Of a stretch of DNA of 64,000 nucleotides, positions 24,301-30,048 are shown piece by piece. The stretch covers positions 34,549,601-34,613,600 of the forward strand of contig OX438747.1 in the NCBI GenBank assembly GCA_949316235.1. Reading direction: 5' to 3'. Position 1 is the first letter of the stretch, and every line of letters starts with the position of its first letter. A program made the position numbers and the translations under genes. The stretch comes from Oegoconia quadripuncta. Taxonomy: Eukaryota; Arthropoda; Insecta; Lepidoptera; Autostichidae. The notes under the pieces are model-generated. The model had not been told where the DNA came from, did no database searches, and saw only the letters and a program-made list of their open reading frames with translations.

Positions 24301-27300
24301 CAGCTGCTTAGTGGTATGTGGAAGTTCCAAAGTATGATTTATTAACCGATTTCCAAAAAGAAGGTTTTAAATTCGACCGTTTGTGACTCGATATCTTCGT
24401 AAATTTTTACCCGATTAAAAAAATATTTCTTGGTTGAGAAGGGTAAATCGCCAATGATCCACTCCAGAGTAGAAGATGGAACTTTTCTGAAATCGAATGT
24501 TTTGTCAATTTTTTTTCTTACTTTTGCGTTCAAACCTACTTATGGAATCTTAATTTGGGCCCAGCATTAGTTATGAAATCCTAAAAGAAATACTGAAGGA
24601 ATAAGTTTTTTTTTTGGTTACCAGCTTACCAAGCCTCACGGAGGGTGTAGGCTGTAGGCAAAATATCGTAATAGTGAAAAGTTTCAAACTCTATGTTAAC
24701 CATTTTTATGAATGAAACACAGCTGATTAGGGCTACTTGGTAGTATTTTGTTATGACATGTTTAAAGGGCATTTTCTCGAAATGTATTGAGTTTTGAGGA
24801 AAGTTGTAGAACAAACGTTGTTCGTTATAACGGGTACTTTTACAGCCTTTCGGCTTAGTACCCCCTTTCCGACTAGCATTGTATATAACTATTAGATTAA
24901 ATTTTTTTTTTTGACTAGATGGAATATTCCATGAGATCCTAGCTCATCCAAAATCTAATGCTGCCCGGAGTCTATTTGCCTTTGTGACGTCATCGGTGTC
25001 TCGCTAGAATTAGATTTAAATAGATTAAGTCAGTAAGAGGTACGATGGGACTGGCGTATACCCAAAATAAAAAAAAAATCAAAAATATTTTATTCAATGT
25101 AGGATACAAAAATATCACTTATTGAAAGTCAACATGTTATCTTTTTTTTTTTTAACTACATCGCTTCACAAGGTGTTATGGTTAGGGAGAAGAAGCGACA
25201 AGAAACTCCGCAACAACACATCTTTTCAATAATAGTTTCCATCTTTACAATACCCTTTGTATAAAAGTCCCTAAATAAAGATTAGTAAAAAAAAATGAAT
25301 AAAATTTGAACAGTGAATTTCATTGCGTCGGAGAATATGCTTAGAACTCCTGTAAATATTGTCAAAAAGATCAATCATTTACATTTAGGAAAAATTTCAC
25401 CCGAGGGCAAGTATCACGACTCAATAAACTATTTTTAGAAAATATAAAGTAGCCATTGATTAATTCTTTAGAAAATTGTTTTAAGAGATCTTAGCGTGTT
25501 CTACTACAACGCAATGAAGTTCACAGTTGTAACTTTAATTTAATACTGTAGGTTTTATAAACTATACTATAATTAAAGCAAGCTACAGTATTGTTGGAAA
25601 ACATTTTTATTCTGACTGATGGGTATGCTATCCTTCTACAAAAATCAGGAACTATATATGTTACACCACAAAAATTGCGTATTGTTACTGGACTATAACA
25701 CGCTAACTTTGACAACCGATTGGTGTAGTGGATAGTGACCCTATCAGCGAAACCAACGGTTGCGGGTTCGAATCCCGCGACGGGTAAATGTTTGTGTGAT
25801 GACTATAAACATTTATTCCTGGGTCATGGATGTTTATATAAATATTTATGTATGTTTATTCGTTATCTAGTATCCATAGTACAAGCTTTGCTTAGTTTGG
25901 GTCTAGATGATTGGTGTAAGTGTCCGAAATATTTATTTATTTATTTATTAACTTCGAAGTGTCCCAAAATTAATGGCGAATTTAAATTCGAATTAAAACT
26001 AGAAAGAAATTATTCGAATGAAATATTTATTACATAGTATTAAAAAAGATATTTTGCCATTAAACTTAAGATTATAGGAAATTACACCACAAATATTATG
26101 TATTCTTACTGGACTATGATCATTAGTCTGTACTAATATTATGTATTAGTATGATCATGTACCTGCTGATATTTAAAGTTATTCACCTTTTACTTTGCAC
26201 TATCCAACTATTTATTAAAAAGCTTCTATAACTGAGGTTGTCTGGAAGAAATCGCTATCAGCGATAAGACCGCCTTTGTACACTTCATCATCTATGTTAA
26301 ATGTTCCTTGTATTTTATTTTTGTGTGCAATAAAGAATTTAATAATAATAATAGTCTGCTTATAATAAAAAAAATTGGCATTTCTCACCTCCTGTGTTCG
26401 GCTGAGGGTGAGCACCCTTAGATGTTCCTGCGCGTTGTGGGCCTGCTGCTTGAACCGGTGAAACTTCTTCATAAGCGCCAGACACTCCCAGCAAACCAAG
26501 TGTTCCATTTCAGTTATGGTCTCCCTGAACTGGTGAATCAAATCAAAATATTTTATTTCATAGGATAAAATTATCACTTGAATACGTCACTATTAATATT
26601 AATATTACATTAAAATTTTTTTACTGCTCATTCACAAAGCTGACTCCCCAGAGAAGAACGAGCAAGAAACTCTAGGGTTGCTCTTTTAAACAGATTATAG
26701 GTTGCGATTTGATAACTATATGAATAATAAGACAGCTATGTCCATGCTTGCTTATCATTGAAATAGTCAGTGATTTTATAATAGCTTTTTGTTAATAATG
26801 TCTGTTTTATGATTGCTTTAAATTTAGTTAAAGGCAAATTTTGAATGTCTACTGGAACCTTATTATAAAAGCGTATACATTGCCCTTTGAAGGATATACT
26901 AACTTTGTGAAGTCGGCTAACATAAACAGATAACTGGTTCTTATTCCTTGTATTAACATTGTGTATTTTTAGCGATTAAGGTTATATTTTTTTTTTTCAT
27001 ATAACAAATTCTCATAAATGTATTGAGATGCCATTGTTAAGATATTAATTTCCTTAAACTTATCTCTAAGAGACACTCTAGGTCCTAATTTATAAATGGC
27101 ACGAATAGCACGCTTCTGCAAGCATGTACTTCTAAAAAGTTTCAAAAACTTTTGTAGATTTATCCGAACACCATACCTATGTCATCATCGGACACTTACG
27201 CATGACATAGTGCTTTCTATTATCTGGTTTATAATTGGTGATTTATCACCTTATACACACAGACAGAGGAAACGGTATGATAATAGAATAATGCGGCGGT

Positions 27301-29413
27301 ATTCGTATGAACGAATCCGTCCGGTATTTCTAGACAGTAAGGGATCCTATGCTTGGAACACATTATTAAATTATTGTAGATGAGCACCTCCTAATGAGAG
27401 GATGCTGGGCCCCAACAGTGTAGACGTATAAGGCCGATGACAATGAACAACATTAATGCTGGTATACAGGGCGTCCCAAAGTTATGGGACATGAAGGGGA
27501 AGTACCTTAAATATCGTAGATAGTGAATTTTGCTCAAAGAAGACTTTATGTTATTTTTAAAAGTTAGTAATTCTGCATTCATAGATTTTCTAAAAATTAT
27601 TTGCTTCGGCTGGGAATCGAACCGACTCAAATGTGAAAAAAAAAACACCCTACTTTTATGATGCCAATCGAAAGAATAGCTAAAAAATAATAACTCTGCC
27701 TAAGTAACATAGTATTTTAAAAGAAAGGAACAACGTGAAATTAATCATTTTAATCAAATAAAAAACATACATGAAACTGCCGTAGTCAATTAAGTAGGTA
27801 TTTTTTTGTAAATTAATTAATTAAATGCTCAAAATGTGATCCCTCTTGTCTTACGCAAATCGCCAATCTTTTAATGAGCCCGCTGCCTGTTGATTTTCTA
27901 ATCATTTTATGGTGAACACTCGATGTGATATGGCACAATTTCCCTATTTTATGAAGTGGGTACTTATTTACGAATAATCAATGCTATCTTTGGAATGATA
28001 ATATCGCTACTTTTCGAACGTCGTCGGCAATAAATAACTTTCTTGAAATTTGACTCAATCATTTTATGTTGTTCCTTTCTTTTAAAATACTATGTTACTT
28101 AGGCAGAGTTATTATTTTTTAGCTATTCTTTCGATTGGCATCATAAAAGTAGGGTGTTTTTTTTTTCACATTTAAGTCGGTTCGATTCCCAGCCGAAGCA
28201 AGTAATTTTTAGAAAATCTATGAATGCAGAATTACTAACTTTTAAAAATAACATAAAGTCTTCTTTGAGCAAAATTCACTATCTACAATATTTAAGGTAC
28301 TTCCCCTTCATGTCCCATAACTTTGGGACGCCCTGTATACTGCATCTAAACGAAATTGTACATCCTGTTATTTAGGTGTATTTTATTATATATTAATTTT
28401 ATAGTATTTATCTTTGTTGGTTTTTATTTTTTTTTAATTTTTTTTATTCACGACGGGTTCATACTTGACCTCAATCACACGTGATGTTAAGTGAAGATGA
28501 GGTTGAAGGTGGAAGCATACTGACCCGGAAACCCCAACACATTTGGGGGACTGTCTATCTTGTCTCTGACAACCGGAACACAACGGAATGTTTTCTACTA
28601 TATGTATTTTCTATGTATTGTATAGACAATACATAGGTACCTATTGATATTTACAGTTCTTTACCTTTCATTTTGCACTATGCAACTACCTATTAAAAAG
28701 CTTCTTTAAAAATGTTATCTGGATGAAATTGCAATCAGTGATAAGACCACTTTCGCACACTTTTCCGTTTAAGTTAAATATCTCTTTGTATTTTATTTTG
28801 TGTGCAATAAAGGATTTAATAATGATAATATTATAAATGTCCTGTAGTACACAAAAAGGCTAATGCTCAGTGTGTGGATTTGCCTGAGACGGGTAAAACA
28901 CTTGGTACTTTGCTGTAACTTAAGGGCCGGTCGTGGTGATAATATTTGAAGGGCACCTGCTCATTTAATTTTAGTTTCTCAAATGACCGAAACACAGTCA
29001 TAAATCATATTTTCTAAATTATTAGTGTATGAATGGGGGCATCCTGAGATATATAAGTATTGTTAGTTTAGCTTTTTCATATTATTAATAATTATATTTT
29101 TTTATTCAATATTTTTTTTCTCTAGCCAAACAATAGTTAGCTAAAAGAAAACTTAAATATGTGAATTGAACTTTACACCATGAGCATAGAGTTTGGACTT
29201 CGAAAGTGTTATTTGCTTCTATACAGGCTGAAAAACCTGAACATTAGAACAACTTTTCGGAAAAGTTCTTACCCGGTCGGCTGCAAAATCGTACATTAGT
29301 AAATGAAATATTTGATATACTGCAGCGGCTCCATTTACGGAAAACAAATTCCGATCGCCACTCAAACAGGTGCCGCACACTGCCCTGTACACATTGTCGA
29401 CGTCTTGCTCCAT
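810..29413 (-). CDS. ZAD-C2H2 zinc finger protein, minus-strand gene (nine exons, 3' end outside window)
   Basis: Probable nuclear DNA-binding regulator of the insect ZAD zinc-finger family. Joining exons 29413-29273, 26529-26389, 22611-22401, 20411-20285, 16016-15891, 14931-14814, 5971-5756, 2594-2479 and 920-810 keeps one open frame of about 435 codons, with a GT donor and AG acceptor at every junction. Residues 1-94 form the ZAD: CGTC in exon 1 and CWEC in exon 2 are the two metal-binding Cys pairs. Exons 3-5 are an acidic, finger-free linker. Fingers begin in exon 6 (CELC), then CKVC and CKLC in exon 7, CLEC split across exons 8/9, and CDHC in exon 9, whose last His lies beyond the window. 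The gene runs opposite the plus-strand gene at 30049 and resembles it in exon order and first finger. Exons are my reconstruction; a missed small exon is possible. Target sites are unknown. Confidence 0.82.
1050..1314 (-). repeat. SINE-beta (tRNA-derived), full length
   Basis: On the minus strand: head GACGACCTGTTTGCTGTAGT, B box GGTTCGAATCCC, then a body with GGATGTTTTTCAT-type sequence and the tail ATGGCGCTGTGTGTATGT. Reference description for SINE-beta. Confidence 0.82.
1570..1772 (+). repeat. LINE 3' end with (TATC)n tail
   Basis: TACACTGAGCTGTAGCCATT, then AATAAATGCTTATC and a TATC microsatellite. Related copies lie at 32085-32275 (plus) and 53098-53275 (minus). Confidence 0.68.
1780..2042 (+). 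repeat. LINE 3' end (GAGCAACC...TTGCTTGTTCT family)
   Basis: Contains AATATCAGATTATTTAGATG and AGTCTCTTGCTTGTTCTTCT. Related copies lie at 21045-21350 (minus) and 34045-34455 (plus). Confidence 0.65.
2046..2195 (+). repeat. SINE-alpha, 3' part
   Basis: From CGGTTGTCAGAGATAAGATA to the A-rich end. It meets an oppositely oriented SINE-alpha at its tail. Confidence 0.8.
2199..2392 (-). repeat. SINE-alpha, 5' part
   Basis: Minus-strand head and body, lacking the tail, which would overlap the neighbouring plus-strand copy. Confidence 0.8.
2479..2594 (-). CDS. Minus ZAD-ZnF gene, exon 8
   Basis: Acceptor CCCATAG, then KQKKRMVDLQAPKPGDL and the start of a finger, YQCLECDMFFK. The donor GTAAGC splits the finger in phase 2. 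The basic start may contribute to nuclear targeting, which is an inference. Confidence 0.82.
2651..2790 (+). repeat. SINE-gamma, 5' part
   Basis: Head GACCGATTGGTATAGTGGAT, CCCTGTCAGCGAAACCAACG and B box GGTTCGAATCCCGCG. Truncated after TTTATATAAATATT. Reference description for SINE-gamma. Confidence 0.78.
3048..4127 (+). CDS. Mariner transposase (DD34D), apparently intact
   Basis: A 359-residue cut-and-paste transposase without stops or frameshifts. The N-terminal half (about 1-115) has the paired helix-turn-helix DNA-binding region, including the junction motif LPRSGRP (59-65). The catalytic domain shows TGDETW with Asp158, HHDNAPSH with Asp253 and SPDMAPSDFF with Asp288; 34 residues separate the last two, the mariner signature. 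The length is near the family norm of about 345. The linker WVPHEL motif common in mariners appears here as RLVPKEL (119-125). I cannot tell whether it is still active. Confidence 0.9.
   Translation: MENIVEQRVCLKFCVSNDISCGESLKMLRNTYGESCISKTRAYEWYKAFKEGREVVVDLPRSGRPSTATTKENIDRIKKLVLENRRMSLRELASEVNISFKSVHNILIDILSMKRVAARLVPKELNFVQKAQRKHVAEDVVSRASTDPTFMKRIITGDETWVYEYDMQTSQQSSEWRLENEPKPKKPRQSRSKIKVMLTVFFDYRGVVHSEFLPEGETVNKEYYLGVMKRLRESIRRKRPDLWQHNSWMLHHDNAPSHTAIIVKEFLAKNSTKVLDQAPYSPDMAPSDFFLFPKLKLPLRGKRFESIEAIKENSLNELKAIPQIAYEKCMEDWVKRWRCCIASDGAYFEGDKINLDIII
4138..4362 (-). repeat. SINE-beta inside the mariner
   Basis: Tail and body with a truncated head. It lies between the transposase stop and the right TIR, so it is younger than the mariner insertion. 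Confidence 0.8.
4450..4583. mobile_element. Small MITE with GGCCCRTATTWCARAATGTT ends
   Basis: Starts TTAGGCCCATATTTCAAAAT and ends with an inverted TTCTGTAATACGGGCCTTA. About 130 bp. A related block lies at 16180-16312. Confidence 0.6.
4637..4893 (+). repeat. SINE-alpha, 3' truncated
   Basis: Head with GGCCCAATGTAAACAATATA, body to TTCAGCCTTATCTGCAC; the tail is missing. Confidence 0.78.
4985..5070 (-). pseudogene. Duplicated 3' end of minus-gene exon 7 with donor, copy C
   Basis: These 86 bp match 5756-5841 with scattered changes, keep the reading frame (AAMHVHAHVARQLPTA) and keep a GTGAGT donor. No equivalent of the exon's 5' part or acceptor is present. Confidence 0.8.
5084..5472 (+). 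mobile_element. MITE (TTACCTATGAAATTGG family), copy 1
   Basis: A 389-bp element with subterminal inverted repeats (CCTATGAAATTG and its complement). TTA flanks both sides (5081-5083, 5473-5475). The related spacer at 5656-5690 reads straight through CTTTATAATATTATAGTTGG, the unoccupied site. Confidence 0.75.
5570..5655 (-). pseudogene. Duplicated 3' end of minus-gene exon 7 with donor, copy B
   Basis: 86 bp matching 5756-5841 and ending at the same breakpoint as copy C. The frame (AAMHVHAHMARQLPTA) and the GTGAGT donor are preserved. The downstream spacer matches the spacer after the copy C MITE. Confidence 0.8.
5756..5971 (-). CDS. Minus ZAD-ZnF gene, exon 7 (two fingers)
   Basis: Seventy-two codons in phase 0, starting KPGLTPCKVC after acceptor TTCATCAG. 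It holds one finger with a shortened Cys-His spacing (CKVC-x11-H) and one standard finger (CKLC-x12-HAHAH). The donor GTGAGT follows PTAR. The GC content is much higher than the flanks. The last 86 bp and the donor are duplicated twice downstream in the intron. Confidence 0.84.
6440..6720 (+). repeat. Dispersed repeat, shared with 33365-33610
   Basis: Both copies contain TTTTTCAAGTGGA, TCTCGGGCC, TTTTGATGAAAA and GAACGAAATCTGGGAAGTAA in order. Identity unknown. Confidence 0.6.
6950..7265. repeat. Dispersed repeat, inverted partner of 13905-14225
   Basis: Shared landmarks are TTTTTGGCGGGAACTCGGCG and AATGGCAGAATATTGTGCAG. No open frame. Probably the 5' part of an unidentified element. Confidence 0.65.
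7700..8145 (+). repeat. SINE-alpha plus adjacent duplicated flank
   Basis: A full SINE-alpha (7700-8030) followed by 115 bp starting GCAAGTGTTTATAGTTACAG. The same composite, inverted, occupies 19788-20238, sharing private variants such as GGGGTTACCGGGTCAGTACG. Confidence 0.72.
8138..8258 (+). repeat. SINE-alpha, 3' part
   Basis: AGTTCCCCAAATATGATGGG to GAACCCGTGGTGCATAAA. Confidence 0.75.
8270..8700 (-). repeat. Two LINE fragments and a poly(A) run
   Basis: 8270-8390 matches the CATGTCCAAACCAT part of the LINE at 40736. 8400-8700 matches a LINE C-terminal region (CCTTGGGATCTTC complement), interrupted by A30 at 8496-8525. Confidence 0.55.
9260..9904 (+). CDS. Candidate two-exon coding segment of unknown identity
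   Basis: Exon 9260-9342 (acceptor TTTGTAG, donor GTAAGT) reads NGKQKEENNVAKRSIELLAN and onward; exon 9756-9904 (acceptor ATTCAG) continues in frame as RWNNSVNDRGGSSCPNESS, contains ESPLCFIDLDNDENNFGG and ends at TAA. An AATAAA follows at 10006. The upstream exon with the start was not found; the ATG inside the first exon is in another frame and stops after 23 codons. It lies on the opposite strand within the intron between minus-gene exons 7 and 6. It could be the 3' end of a nested gene or of an unrecognised mobile element. Confidence 0.35.
10006..10011 (+). terminator. Candidate polyadenylation signal AATAAA
   Basis: AATAAA lies 102 bp after the stop of the 9260-9904 candidate. A suggestive position, but AT-rich DNA gives many chance matches. 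Confidence 0.3.
10141..11167 (+). pseudogene. Tc1-like transposase, broken by a small deletion
   Basis: The frame starts MPQARRRHMDSLTATRAV with a helix-turn-helix (SQRSVGLQLGFSRRAIQNLW) and the GRPR-like turn (GSGRVR). The catalytic core has LFTDECKV with the first Asp, GPNVMIWGGI and, in a different frame, NSPDLNPIEHMWDQLKRR with the Glu of the DDE triad. At about 10876 the frame jumps after FILMH, and the segment that should hold the second catalytic Asp is missing. A second disruption near 11012 shifts the frame again before the C-terminal HLIESMHSRLQEYVAKRGG and a stop. Non-functional. Confidence 0.82.
11170..11570. other. Stretch without recognised gene
   Basis: It includes the 3' flank of the Tc1 remnant and AT-rich sequence, then a short purine-rich part near 11465-11560. 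I see no supported exon or repeat boundary. Confidence 0.35.
11575..11950 (-). pseudogene. Non-LTR reverse transcriptase fragment (Jockey/CR1-like)
   Basis: The minus strand reads GVPQGSILGPFLLLVYINDL followed by FADDTSLIF, the palm motifs of LINE reverse transcriptases. Only about 120 residues remain, with neither endonuclease nor C-terminal part. A truncated LINE copy. Confidence 0.8.
12254..12310. mobile_element. MITE (CGTATTAATAAACC family), fragment
   Basis: GCCTGTATTAATAAACCGTT and the following TCTCAAGATTGAG match one end of the copies at 51968 and 60265; the remainder is missing. Confidence 0.5.
12643..12855 (+). repeat. SINE-beta
   Basis: Head GACCAGTTTGGTGTAGTGGT to CCATCTGGTATCCACAATAC; the final tail is replaced by the next SINE. 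Confidence 0.8.
12857..13127 (+). repeat. Chimeric SINE: gamma head, beta body
   Basis: The head is gamma type (GACCGATTGGTGTAGTGGAT, CAGCGAAACCAACGG), but everything after the B box is beta type (CTAGGGGCATATG ... GGCGCTGTGTGTATGT). Confidence 0.8.
13251..13483. repeat. Inverted repeat, 73-bp perfect arms
   Basis: 13251-13323 and 13411-13483 are exact reverse complements (arm start GACCCCTATTCTCGCACACT). The 87-bp spacer keeps related motifs. It lies at the left of a degenerate TE region that extends to about 14625, where a related end (GAGAATCGGGCCCCTGA) occurs. Confidence 0.85.
13484..14630. mobile_element. Degenerate DNA-element region with GAATCGGGCCC end
   Basis: It contains repeated TCGACATT/ATCTCGA motifs. 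The part 13905-14225 is an inverted copy of 6950-7265. The right limit carries AACTGAGAATCGGGCCCC. Superfamily not identified. Confidence 0.45.
13905..14225. repeat. Dispersed repeat, inverted partner of 6950-7265
   Basis: Reverse complement of the 6950 copy across about 300 bp with scattered differences. Confidence 0.65.
14703..14776 (-). repeat. SINE-alpha, 3' fragment
   Basis: Minus-strand tail only, ending before minus-gene exon 6. Confidence 0.72.
14814..14931 (-). CDS. Minus ZAD-ZnF gene, exon 6 (first C2H2 finger)
   Basis: Begins REEAKKKIQYASAVYKCELC and ends at GAG before donor GTTAGT. The finger is C-x2-C-x12-H-x4-H (CELC ... HFVCAH). The start matches the plus-strand exon 5 pattern ([21 protein letters not shown]). 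A SINE-beta 3' end lies about 20 bp upstream of its acceptor. Confidence 0.85.
14955..14998 (-). repeat. SINE-beta 3' end next to exon 6 acceptor
   Basis: On the minus strand GGATGGCGCTGTGTGTATAT, then CAAGGATATTAATATTT, ending about 20 bp before the exon 6 acceptor. Confidence 0.72.
15000..15325 (-). repeat. Probable LINE tail and poly(T) run
   Basis: AT-rich sequence starting AAAACACTTTATTTTCTCCT, as in reverse-oriented LINE 3' ends, then T27 at about 15300-15326. No coding motif. Confidence 0.4.
15333..15605 (-). repeat. SINE-beta, full length
   Basis: Complete tail-to-head minus copy, ending CAAACAGGTCGTC. Confidence 0.82.
15608..15697 (-). repeat. SINE-alpha head fragment
   Basis: Only the tRNA-like head and the adjoining body (GGGGATCGAACCAGCG) remain. 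Confidence 0.72.
15891..16016 (-). CDS. Minus ZAD-ZnF gene, exon 5 (linker)
   Basis: Acceptor CTACAG and donor GTAAGT in phase 2. The peptide contains LETVVLQPTKHTKEESEKK and then a short stretch ending MSEADMLAS. It is charged and finger-free. The 126-bp open frame joins exons 4 and 6 without a stop. Confidence 0.74.
16180..16312. repeat. Partial copy of the 4450 MITE
   Basis: Shares CTCAAGCGTAGATCTGCGCT, AGTTAGAAAGAGATGC and TTTTAACTGTCCTCAA with 4450-4583. It adjoins the left end of a MITE at 16314. Confidence 0.6.
16544..16804 (+). pseudogene. Copia polyprotein C-terminus (RNase H remnant)
   Basis: Reads VKVYCDNQSAIKLTKN, then HSRTKHIDIRHHFLRD and MTADILTKPL, the hallmark end of Ty1/Copia RNase H. 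About 86 residues remain, fused to a truncated LTR, so there is no start. Confidence 0.88.
16868..16985 (+). repeat. Short tandem repeat inside the Copia remnant
   Basis: About five imperfect copies of a 24-bp unit containing TACAAGGTGTCWATACCAAG lie between the pol stop and the 3' LTR. Confidence 0.75.
17615..18065 (+). repeat. Dispersed repeat K, copy 1
   Basis: Matches 25388-26060 in inverted orientation (landmarks AATTTTGGGACACTTCGAAG and GAACTTCATTGCGTTGTAGT). It keeps the uninterrupted site where SINE-gamma inserted in the other copy. Confidence 0.75.
18550..18775 (+). repeat. LINE C-terminal and 3' end fragment
   Basis: Reads ELPASVFPESYNVGIFKSRV then NRYLLRSR, the conserved end of a non-LTR element polyprotein, followed by its 3' tail. 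Similar fragments lie at 18976-19098 and 63160-63345. Confidence 0.7.
18780..18885 (-). repeat. SINE-gamma 3' part
   Basis: GAGCACTTACACCAATCATA and AAGCAAAGCTTGTACTATGG, the gamma tail in minus orientation. Confidence 0.7.
18976..19098 (+). repeat. LINE 3' end fragment
   Basis: Shares TCAAGTCTAGAGTGAATAGG and CATCAGGTGAGATCGTAGTC with the 18550 copy. Confidence 0.62.
19100..19735. other. AT-rich stretch without recognised gene
   Basis: It includes the short simple run CCTAACCTAACC near 19238 and T-rich DNA. The minus strand has an open frame of low complexity (Lys/Asn-rich) that I do not regard as a gene. Confidence 0.4.
19788..20238 (-). repeat. SINE-alpha with adjacent duplicated flank, inverted copy
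   Basis: Reverse-complement counterpart of 7700-8145, including the 115-bp flank and shared variants. Confidence 0.75.
20285..20411 (-). CDS. Minus ZAD-ZnF gene, exon 4 (linker)
   Basis: Enters in phase 1 after acceptor TTTCCAG and leaves in phase 2 at GTAAGT. It reads EIVLEHPVTGVMGHIVVGP and continues with Gly/Val-rich, then acidic, residues. No known domain was seen. It is supported by matching phases on both sides and by higher GC than the flanking intron. Confidence 0.72.
20530..21010 (-). repeat. LINE 3' region fragments
   Basis: 20530-20660 contains GACGTCCACTGCTGGACAAA, common in lepidopteran LINE tails. 20626-20808 minus reads CQDCCKWKSIVSAYRNGKQA, like the LINE end at 40736. 20820-21010 matches its upstream part. 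Confidence 0.62.
21045..21350 (-). repeat. LINE 3' end (TTGCTTGTTCT family)
   Basis: Minus copy of the family at 1780 and 34045, with AGCAAGAAACTCGAGAGGTC. Confidence 0.65.
21820..21995 (-). repeat. LINE fragment related to 26590-27150
   Basis: Shares AAGCGTATACATAACCCTTT and the TTCTTGTATTGACATCATG block with the longer copy at 26590. Confidence 0.6.
22005..22105 (+). repeat. SINE-alpha 3' fragment
   Basis: TGCCGGGTTAGTACGCTTCC to CCCGTTGTGCATAAA. Confidence 0.75.
22108..22292 (-). repeat. SINE-beta, truncated head
   Basis: Minus copy from GCACATTGCCATCTAGTTCC to CGCGACCTTTTGGTACAG. Confidence 0.75.
22401..22611 (-). CDS. Minus ZAD-ZnF gene, exon 3 (acidic linker)
   Basis: Seventy codons plus one base, from acceptor TTTTCCAG to donor GTGAGT. 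The peptide is rich in Asp, Tyr and Ser (for example YDYSGETDWSDQY) and has no finger. ZAD proteins commonly carry such a disordered linker between the ZAD and the fingers. Confidence 0.78.
22680..24886. mobile_element. 2.2-kb TIR-bounded DNA element without recognisable transposase
   Basis: Ends share TAGTCGGAAAGGGGGTACTA and CCGAAAG in inverted orientation (22685-22720 and 24848-24880), flanked by TATA-rich sequence. The interior holds a GC-rich part (22860-23020), a partial SINE-alpha (23378-23572) and AT-rich DNA. No transposase motif was seen, so it is non-autonomous or badly decayed. Confidence 0.68.
23378..23572 (+). repeat. SINE-alpha, body and tail
   Basis: Lies inside the 22680-24886 TIR element. 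The head is missing. Confidence 0.75.
24900..25390 (-). repeat. Probable LINE tail and AT-rich sequence
   Basis: CAAAAATATTTTATTCAATG and GGAGAAGAAGCGACAAGAAA near 25080-25210 resemble reverse-oriented LINE 3' ends seen elsewhere in the window. No gene was seen. Confidence 0.4.
25388..26060 (-). repeat. Dispersed repeat K, copy 2, interrupted by SINE-gamma
   Basis: Inverted counterpart of 17615-18065. It is split by a SINE with target duplication TAACTT. Confidence 0.75.
25709..25948 (+). repeat. SINE-gamma, full length, TSD TAACTT
   Basis: Full head and tail (GGTGTAAGTGTCCGAAATAT). TAACTT precedes and follows the element. The uninterrupted target is seen in repeat K copy 1 (near 17750). 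Confidence 0.85.
26155..26345 (+). repeat. LINE 3' tail (ATCAGCGATAAGACCGCC family)
   Basis: GTTGTCTGGAAGAAATCGCT, GATAAGACCGCC and GTGCAATAAAGAATTT. Related tails lie at 28640, 30640, 34130 and 37640. It adjoins the donor side of minus-gene exon 2. Confidence 0.68.
26389..26529 (-). CDS. Minus ZAD-ZnF gene, exon 2 (ZAD second half)
   Basis: The 47 residues begin FRETITEMEHLVCWECLAL. CWEC is the second ZAD Cys pair and is followed by the usual amphipathic helix (FHRFKQQAHNAQEHL). The acceptor CACCAG and donor GTGAGA keep phase 0 with exon 1. A nearer AG would break the frame. Confidence 0.85.
26575..27150 (-). pseudogene. LINE C-terminal domain and 3' UTR (CR1/Jockey-like)
   Basis: The minus strand reads LQKRAIRAIYKLGPRVSLRD, the conserved segment after the RT domain of Jockey/CR1-like elements, then decays. 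GAGCAAGAAACTCTAGGG marks the 3' part. Confidence 0.7.
27467..28335. mobile_element. Long-TIR Tc1/mariner-type element, copy 1 (deleted)
   Basis: Begins CAGGGCGTCCCAAAGTTATG and ends with its complement, flanked by TA. The inverted arms are about 270 bp. It is 153 bp shorter than the copy at 45674, lacking the middle that holds the transposase remnant. Confidence 0.8.
28436..28585 (-). repeat. SINE-alpha, 3' part
   Basis: Minus copy from the T-run and CACGACGGGTTCATACTTGA to TGTCTCTGACAACCGGAAC. Confidence 0.75.
28640..28830 (+). repeat. LINE 3' tail (GATAAGACC family)
   Basis: Matches 26155-26345 (AAAAAGCTTCTTTAAAAATG, GTGATAAGACCACTTTCG). Confidence 0.65.
29273..29413 (-). CDS. Minus ZAD-ZnF gene, exon 1 (ZAD first half)
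   Basis: Encodes 47 residues starting MEQDVDNVYRAVCGTCL. The CxxC at residues 13-16 is the first Cys pair of a ZAD. The start is chosen because the ATG has an AAAATGG context and sits just before the ZAD. The donor GTAAG follows AADR in phase 0. Confidence 0.85.
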
Positions 29414-30048
29414 TTTAAGTCAAAAATAAAGTTTTACAATTTTATCAAATTGTTTCGCGAAGTTTTGAAATCACAACAAAAAGTAATACTTCCATGTAAA
29501 ATAGACGAAAATTGATGAAGATTATTCAACCCGACTACGACACCACAAAATGGCTGCTTTACCCAGTGTTGCAAAGTGTAAAAAATAATGAGTTATTGAA
29601 ATAGTTTGCGAAGATACGGAACGAAACATGCATCTATATTTTTTCCAGGAGCTTTTCTTCGACACTACAAAATTAATTGCATCTATTATCTTTTGTTTGC
29701 CAAGCCGTTGTCTCACTTGTTATAAAAATGGGGGTAATTGTTTGCTGATAATTGAAAATCGGTAATCGGTGTCGTGTATGCCGTGACTCGTGACAGCATT
29801 TTTTTTTAATAATTGTTATGACAAATGTCAAAACAAAAATGGCGAAGGCGACTTTCCAAGTTTGTTGAGCTTGGGCTTTGCAGTTTTGTTTTGAATTACT
29901 TGTAAATTATGTTTAATCGATAACTATGATTTTCCATTGATCAAACAACAATGCTATTATTATTGTGACATCTACTAACTACAAAACCGATTTTCATATA
30001 CTTGGCGTTTTTGGTATCACTCTAATTTCACGTTATTAAAGATCCAAA
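29414..30048. promoter_or_regulatory. Shared upstream interval of the two head-to-head ZAD-ZnF genes
   Basis: These 635 bp separate the minus start codon (29413) and plus start codon (30049), so both promoters and 5' untranslated regions must lie here or begin here. No TATA box is obvious on either strand at a convincing distance. ATCGATA at 29916-29922 is close to the insect DRE core TATCGATA. No repeat family was recognised here, unlike nearly every intron around it. Confidence 0.55.

Noticed and set aside
27096..27383. 95-codon plus-strand frame
   Set aside because: It is antisense to a LINE C-terminal fragment (LQKRAIRAIYKLGPRV on the minus strand).
27391..27648. Frame starting [16 protein letters not shown], found four times
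   Set aside because: It lies in the inverted arms of the long-TIR element, so its recurrence reflects the repeat and not a gene family.
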